This document shows positions 6,513 to 9,677 of a stretch of 9,677 nt of DNA, in pieces. The position numbers and the translations under genes were made by a program. Source of the stretch: Sutterella sp. (GTDB lineage: Bacteria; Pseudomonadota; Gammaproteobacteria; Burkholderiales; Burkholderiaceae_F). The number at the start of each line of letters is the position of its first letter. Position 1 is the first letter of the stretch. The notes beneath the pieces are model-generated. The model was not told the origin of the DNA, ran no database searches, and saw only the letters and a program-made list of their open reading frames with translations. The DNA is taken from the NCBI GenBank assembly GCA_003488465.1, contig DNLN01000100.1, forward strand, positions 1 to 9,677, read 5' to 3'.

Positions 6513-8159
6513 ATGAGCAATCAAGACAACCAGCTGCGCGGCGTGGACGTGCTGCGCAATCCGTGGCTTAACCGCGGCTCCGTGTTTACTGAAGAGGAGC
6601 GTGATCGTTACGGTCTGCGCGGCCTTCTGCCGCCTCGCGTGTCCACGTTCTCCGACCAGGTCAAGCGCCTCACCGAGGTGATTGCCAACGCTGGTTCGCC
6701 GCTTAACAAGTACCTCATCCTCGAGGGCGTGCATGCGAGCGACGAGGCCCTGTACTTCCAGCTCGTGATGGAGCACATTGAAGAGTACCTGCCGCTCATC
6801 TATACGCCGACGGTGGGCGAGGCCTGCCAGAAGTTCAGCCACATCTTCCGCTATGCCAGAGGCCTGTACGTCAGTGCCGAAGACAAGGGCCGCGTGCGTC
6901 AGCTTGTTGCCAACGTGCCCAACAAGGAAGTGGACATGATCGTCGTGACCGACGGCCAGCGCATTCTCGGCCTCGGCGACCTTGGCGTGAACGGCATGGG
7001 CATTCCCATCGGCAAGCTCGCCCTGTACACGGCCTGCGCCGGCGTGAATCCGCAAAGAACGCTCCCCGTGACGATCGACGTCGGCACGAACACCGAGAGC
7101 TACCTCTCCGATCCGCTCTACATGGGCCTGCGCCAGAAGCGCATCACGGGCGAGGAGTACGACGCCCTGATCGCTGAATTCATCGAGGCCGTGCGTGAGC
7201 GCTGGCCCAATGTGATCATCCAGTTCGAAGACTTCCACAACAGCCATGCGTTCGATCTGCTCGACAAGTGGCGCAACCGCGTGACGTGCTTCAATGATGA
7301 CATCCAGGGCACGGCTTCCGTCTCCGTGACAGGCCTGTACACCGCGATGCGTATTCTGAAGCAGCGCGTCTCCGACCAGAGGATTCTGTTCCTCGGCGCG
7401 GGCTCGGCCGCAACCGGCATTGCCAACCTCATTGTCGACGCCATGGTTGGCGAGGGCACGAGTGTTGATGAGGCGCGCAGCCGCATTGCGCTCTTCGATT
7501 CCAAGGGCCTTGTCACCAAGACCCGCGGCGATACGCTTTCGCCCACCAAGGTTCCCTTTGCGCAGGACTGCGAGAACGCGCGGACCTTTATTGAGGCCGT
7601 CCGCATGATTCGCCCGACCGCAATCATCGGCGTGTCCGCTCAGCCGAGCGCTTTCAATCAGGAAGTGATCGCCGAGATGAGCCGCATCAACGAGCGTCCG
7701 ATCATCTTTGCTCTGTCCAATCCCACGAGCAAGGCCGAGTGCACGGCCGAAGAAGCCTATCGCTGGTCGAACGGCAAGTGCCTGTTCGCCTGCGGCTCTC
7801 CCTTCCCGCCCGTGTCCATCGGCGGCAAGACGTTCGTGCCGCGCCAGGGCAACAACAGCTACGTGTTCCCGGGCATCGGCCTGGGCTGCATCTTCGCCAA
7901 GGCAAAGACGATTCCCGACGGAATCTTCCTGACTGCGGCAAAGACTCTGGCCGATCAGGTGAGCGACTCCGATCTCGCGAACGGCTCGCTTTATCCGGCG
8001 CTCTCCGAAGTGCGAAACCTCTCGGCCGGCATCGCTACGGCCGTGGCAGAGTACTGCTTTGACCATGGCATCGCCCAGGCAGAGCGTCCGGCTGATCTGC
8101 ACAAGGCGATCGTTGAGTCGATGTGGAGCCCGATGAACCCCGAGTTCAAGGTTCAGTAA
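6513..8159 (+). CDS. maeA: malate dehydrogenase (oxaloacetate-decarboxylating), malic enzyme of the MaeA/SfcA type
   Basis: Converts malate to pyruvate and CO2 with reduction of NAD(P). The 548-residue product fits the long malic enzyme class (565 in E. coli MaeA) and lacks the phosphotransacetylase tail of MaeB. The catalytic tyrosine is Y97 in YTPTVGEAC and the catalytic lysine is K168 in GMGIPIGKLALYTAC. The metal ligands are E239 and D240 in QFEDF and D263 in FNDDIQGTA. The dinucleotide-binding motif GAGSAA is at 295-300. These are offset by a constant 15-16 residues from the human ME2 numbering I recall. NAD versus NADP preference cannot be settled here. The start chosen is ATG 6513, with AAGGAA 7 bp upstream; an upstream ATG at 6426 lies in the promoter. 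It is probably a single-gene transcript, ending in a strong terminator. Confidence 0.93.
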   Translation: MSNQDNQLRGVDVLRNPWLNRGSVFTEEERDRYGLRGLLPPRVSTFSDQVKRLTEVIANAGSPLNKYLILEGVHASDEALYFQLVMEHIEEYLPLIYTPTVGEACQKFSHIFRYARGLYVSAEDKGRVRQLVANVPNKEVDMIVVTDGQRILGLGDLGVNGMGIPIGKLALYTACAGVNPQRTLPVTIDVGTNTESYLSDPLYMGLRQKRITGEEYDALIAEFIEAVRERWPNVIIQFEDFHNSHAFDLLDKWRNRVTCFNDDIQGTASVSVTGLYTAMRILKQRVSDQRILFLGAGSAATGIANLIVDAMVGEGTSVDEARSRIALFDSKGLVTKTRGDTLSPTKVPFAQDCENARTFIEAVRMIRPTAIIGVSAQPSAFNQEVIAEMSRINERPIIFALSNPTSKAECTAEEAYRWSNGKCLFACGSPFPPVSIGGKTFVPRQGNNSYVFPGIGLGCIFAKAKTIPDGIFLTAAKTLADQVSDSDLANGSLYPALSEVRNLSAGIATAVAEYCFDHGIAQAERPADLHKAIVESMWSPMNPEFKVQ

Positions 8160-8185
8160 GGCGCTTGTCGGATTGATCGAATCAA

Positions 8186-8233
8186 GGGCGGGATCTGGAG
8201 CCTGACGGCTTCCTCCCGCCCGATTGTGTTTTT
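8186..8233 (+). terminator. Rho-independent terminator after the malic enzyme gene
   Basis: GGGCGGGA (8186-8193) pairs perfectly with TCCCGCCC (8214-8221). The loop holds a smaller AGCC/GGCT stem, so the structure is a long GC-rich hairpin. A T-rich tail, TTGTGTTTTT, runs from 8224 to 8233. It is 26 bp downstream of the malic enzyme stop and is the clearest intrinsic terminator in the window. Confidence 0.8.
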
Positions 8234-8255
8234 GATCCTGCCCTTTAGCTCCGTG

Positions 8256-9143
8256 ATGAAAAAAGAGACGCTTGTCAAAGCGGTCGTGGAAACGCAGCAG
8301 GCGGTTCCCGATCGGGACACAACCCCGGACATTGTTGACGGGGTGGCGTTGGCGCGTCTTTACGGAGAGCCGCTCTTCAAGGTGCCCGAGGGGCTGTACA
8401 TACCGCCCGACGCCCTTGAAGTGTTCCTCGAAAGCTTTGAGGGGCCGCTCGATCTGCTCCTGTACCTTATCCGCAAGCAGAAGTTCGACATCATGGATAT
8501 TCCGATGGCGATCGTCACGGAGCAGTACATGCAGTACGTCGAGCTGATCCGCAGCAAGAATTTGGAACTCGCTGCCGAGTATCTGGTGATGGCCGCCGAC
8601 CTCATGCACATCAAGAGCCTGCTGCTTCTTCCGGTGAAGAAGGCCGACACGGATGAAGAGGTCGAGGATCCGCAGGCGGAACTTGCCCGGCGGCTCCTTG
8701 AATACGAGCGGATGAAGCTCGCCGCCCAGGATCTGGATGCCGTTCCGCGCGAAGGGCGCGATTTCCTGCGTGCGTTCGTGCTGATCGATTCGGTGCAGCA
8801 GGCGATCGATCCCGAGGTGATGCCGGTTGACATCTCGGATGCCTGGAAAGCGGTGCTTGAGCAGATCCGGCTCAAGTCCAATCACCAGATCCAGCGGCAG
8901 GAGCTTTCGGTGCGCGAATATATGACGCGGATCCTGAAGCGCCTGCAGGAGTCGCCCTTCGTTGAATTCAGGAATCTCTTCGAGCCCGGGGCGGGTGTGG
9001 GCGTTGCGATCGTGAACTATCTGGCGATCCTCGAGCTCGCAAAGGAAGGCATGATTCGGATGACGCAGGCTGCGCCCTTTGCGCCGCTTTTTATCCACGG
9101 GCAGATCGCTGCCCCTCAGCAATTGGAACTCTCAGATGTCTGA
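8256..9143 (+). CDS. scpA: segregation and condensation protein A (ScpA kleisin)
   Basis: Kleisin subunit that bridges the SMC head domains and, with ScpB, forms the bacterial condensin for chromosome segregation. From ATG 8256 the product has 295 residues. The family-defining stretch is SFEGPLDLLLYLIRKQKFDI (from residue 60), followed by the helical SMC-neck-binding region with LAAEYLVMAADLMHIKS. An acidic linker (TDEEVEDPQ) comes next, and a C-terminal winged-helix domain at about 215-290 ends the protein. The roughly 50-residue N-terminal extension before the core is longer than in Firmicutes and looks like a Betaproteobacterial trait. The start is uncertain: neither ATG 8256 nor GTG 8226 or 8253 has a good ribosome binding site, and 8226 falls inside the upstream terminator tail. 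The next gene overlaps its end by 8 bp. scpB is not in the window. Confidence 0.92.
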   Translation: MKKETLVKAVVETQQAVPDRDTTPDIVDGVALARLYGEPLFKVPEGLYIPPDALEVFLESFEGPLDLLLYLIRKQKFDIMDIPMAIVTEQYMQYVELIRSKNLELAAEYLVMAADLMHIKSLLLLPVKKADTDEEVEDPQAELARRLLEYERMKLAAQDLDAVPREGRDFLRAFVLIDSVQQAIDPEVMPVDISDAWKAVLEQIRLKSNHQIQRQELSVREYMTRILKRLQESPFVEFRNLFEPGAGVGVAIVNYLAILELAKEGMIRMTQAAPFAPLFIHGQIAAPQQLELSDV

Positions 9144-9537
9144 CGACTGCAAATACTGTGCGGACTTCATCCGCAAGGGCCTTGAAAAGGTGCCGCATTT
9201 CGAGGAGGTCTGCGCGATCCTGCGGCTTGACCCCAAAAAGCGAAAGGATCAGTCTGAGATCGTGCACGCTCTCACTTCGATCGGACAGTTCGGGACGATC
9301 CGCCTTGCGCGCAAGTACCCGTTTGTGACCGATGAGGCGCAGTTCCAGATGGTGGCCCGCACGGCGCTTGAGTTCTACTGGCTGGTTCTTGATGAACGAT
9401 CCGAGATCGTGAGGCGCGAGACCGAAGTGAAGATGGCCGAGCGTGAGCGGGAGCGAAAGGCCGAAGAGGAGGCCGTCGAGCGCGAGGTCGCCCGGCGCAT
9501 GCAGGAAATCCGCGAGAAGTGGCCGCAGGCGGCGTAG
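9136..9537 (+). CDS. uncharacterised 133-residue protein overlapping scpA
   Basis: I do not recognise this protein. The frame starts at ATG 9136, inside the last codons of scpA (stop 9141-9143), so the two are probably translated in coupled fashion. There is a weak purine stretch (TTGGAAC) upstream. The N-terminal part (1-80) looks globular, with C5-x-x-C8, C26, an HFEEVC segment and an aromatic-rich helix around FQMVARTALEFYWLVLDE. The last 45 residues are a long, highly charged, probably helical or coiled-coil tail rich in Glu and Arg. It has no signal peptide or membrane segment, so it is likely cytoplasmic. Codon use resembles scpA. Overlap with scpA suggests, but does not prove, a role linked to condensin or chromosome segregation. 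The stop codon sits in the loop of a GC-rich hairpin. Confidence 0.8.
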   Translation: MSDDCKYCADFIRKGLEKVPHFEEVCAILRLDPKKRKDQSEIVHALTSIGQFGTIRLARKYPFVTDEAQFQMVARTALEFYWLVLDERSEIVRRETEVKMAERERERKAEEEAVEREVARRMQEIREKWPQAA

Positions 9538-9544
9538 CGCCGCC
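9528..9544. terminator. GC-rich hairpin with the stop codon in its loop
   Basis: GGCGGCG (9528-9534) and CGCCGCC (9538-9544) form a perfect 7-bp stem whose 3-nt loop is the TAG stop of the uncharacterised gene. It lies between two convergent genes whose stop codons are separated by 20 bp. It may act as a bidirectional transcript end, although neither side has a T-run. Confidence 0.45.
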
Positions 9545-9557
9545 CGCGCCGAAGAGC

Positions 9558-9677
9558 CTATTCCAGATTCTGGATCTGCTCTCGCATCTGCTCGATCACG
9601 AGCTTCAGGGCGACCGAGGCGTTTGTCATTTCGATTGCCGCAGCCTTTGAACCGAGCGTGTTGGCCTCGCGGTTCAT
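9558..9677 (-). CDS. yicC: C-terminal end of a YicC/YloC-family endoribonuclease (partial)
   Basis: On the minus strand a frame enters at the right edge and ends at TAG (9558-9560 on the + strand). It encodes 39 residues, beginning MNREANTLGSKAAAI and ending IEQMREQIQNLE. The MNREANTLGSK box and the IEQMREQ(I/V)QN(L/I)E end are the hallmark C-terminus (DUF1732) of the YicC family. E. coli YicC is reported as an endoribonuclease acting on RNA such as the small RNA RyhB. The internal ATG at the edge is not the start; the protein should extend by some 250 residues beyond the window. It converges with the uncharacterised gene. Confidence 0.88.
   Translation of the reverse strand: MNREANTLGSKAAAIEMTNASVALKLVIEQMREQIQNLE

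Noticed and set aside
6510..9122. An 870-codon stop-free frame on the minus strand running across maeA, the terminator and scpA.
   Set aside because: It lies wholly opposite two well-identified genes. Its composition (rich in His, Arg, Asp, Leu) is typical of the mirror of biased GC-rich codons, and it crosses a clear + strand terminator. I see no family motif in it.
1..9677. Search for tRNA, rRNA, CRISPR repeats, insertion sequences, phage genes, toxin-antitoxin or defence modules.
   Set aside because: None found by reading both strands; the content is ordinary core chromosome.

Overview
The window is GC-rich chromosomal DNA carrying core genes of a Gram-negative bacterium: an outer-membrane Tol-Pal module, Fis, DusB, PurH and ScpA. 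The dusB-fis-purH order and the protein sequences point to the Betaproteobacteria (Burkholderiales). My best guess is a Sutterella-like member, but the family level is inference. I see no phage, transposon, CRISPR array, tRNA or rRNA. Genes fill the window densely: the longest gap is about 155 bp, so no stretch over 300 bp lacks a gene. All genes run on the + strand except the last, a yicC-type gene that enters convergently at the right edge.

Layout. Positions 2-40 hold the last codons of an unidentified gene, followed 13 bp later by nicotinamidase pncA (54-683). After a short hairpin and a candidate -10 box comes a compact dusB-fis-purH operon (797-3619). There dusB and fis overlap by ATGA, and purH follows after 13 bp with a good ribosome binding site. 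Two tandem hairpins then separate purH from tolB-pal-cpoB (3743-6357), the periplasmic and outer-membrane half of the Tol-Pal envelope machine. Next is a malic enzyme gene (6513-8159), flanked by hairpins upstream and a convincing Rho-independent terminator downstream. Then come scpA (about 8256-9143) and an overlapping gene for a 133-residue protein I do not recognise (9136-9537). The C-terminal 39 codons of a YicC-family gene lie on the minus strand (9558-9677).

How the genes fit together. pncA returns nicotinamide to the NAD salvage route. dusB, fis and purH couple tRNA modification, nucleoid and transcription control, and purine synthesis in one growth-linked transcript. tolB, pal and cpoB act together in outer-membrane constriction and its coordination with peptidoglycan synthesis. 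The malic enzyme feeds pyruvate and reducing power. ScpA is the kleisin of the SMC condensin.

No dramatic new system is visible. The points most worth a second look are: (1) the unrecognised CxxC-bearing protein translationally overlapped with scpA; (2) a twin-arginine-like signal peptide on TolB; (3) a possible 24-codon leader ORF coupled to pal; (4) a perfect 10-bp inverted repeat abutting the malic enzyme -10 box; and (5) tolB-pal-cpoB sitting behind purH without tolQRA next to it.
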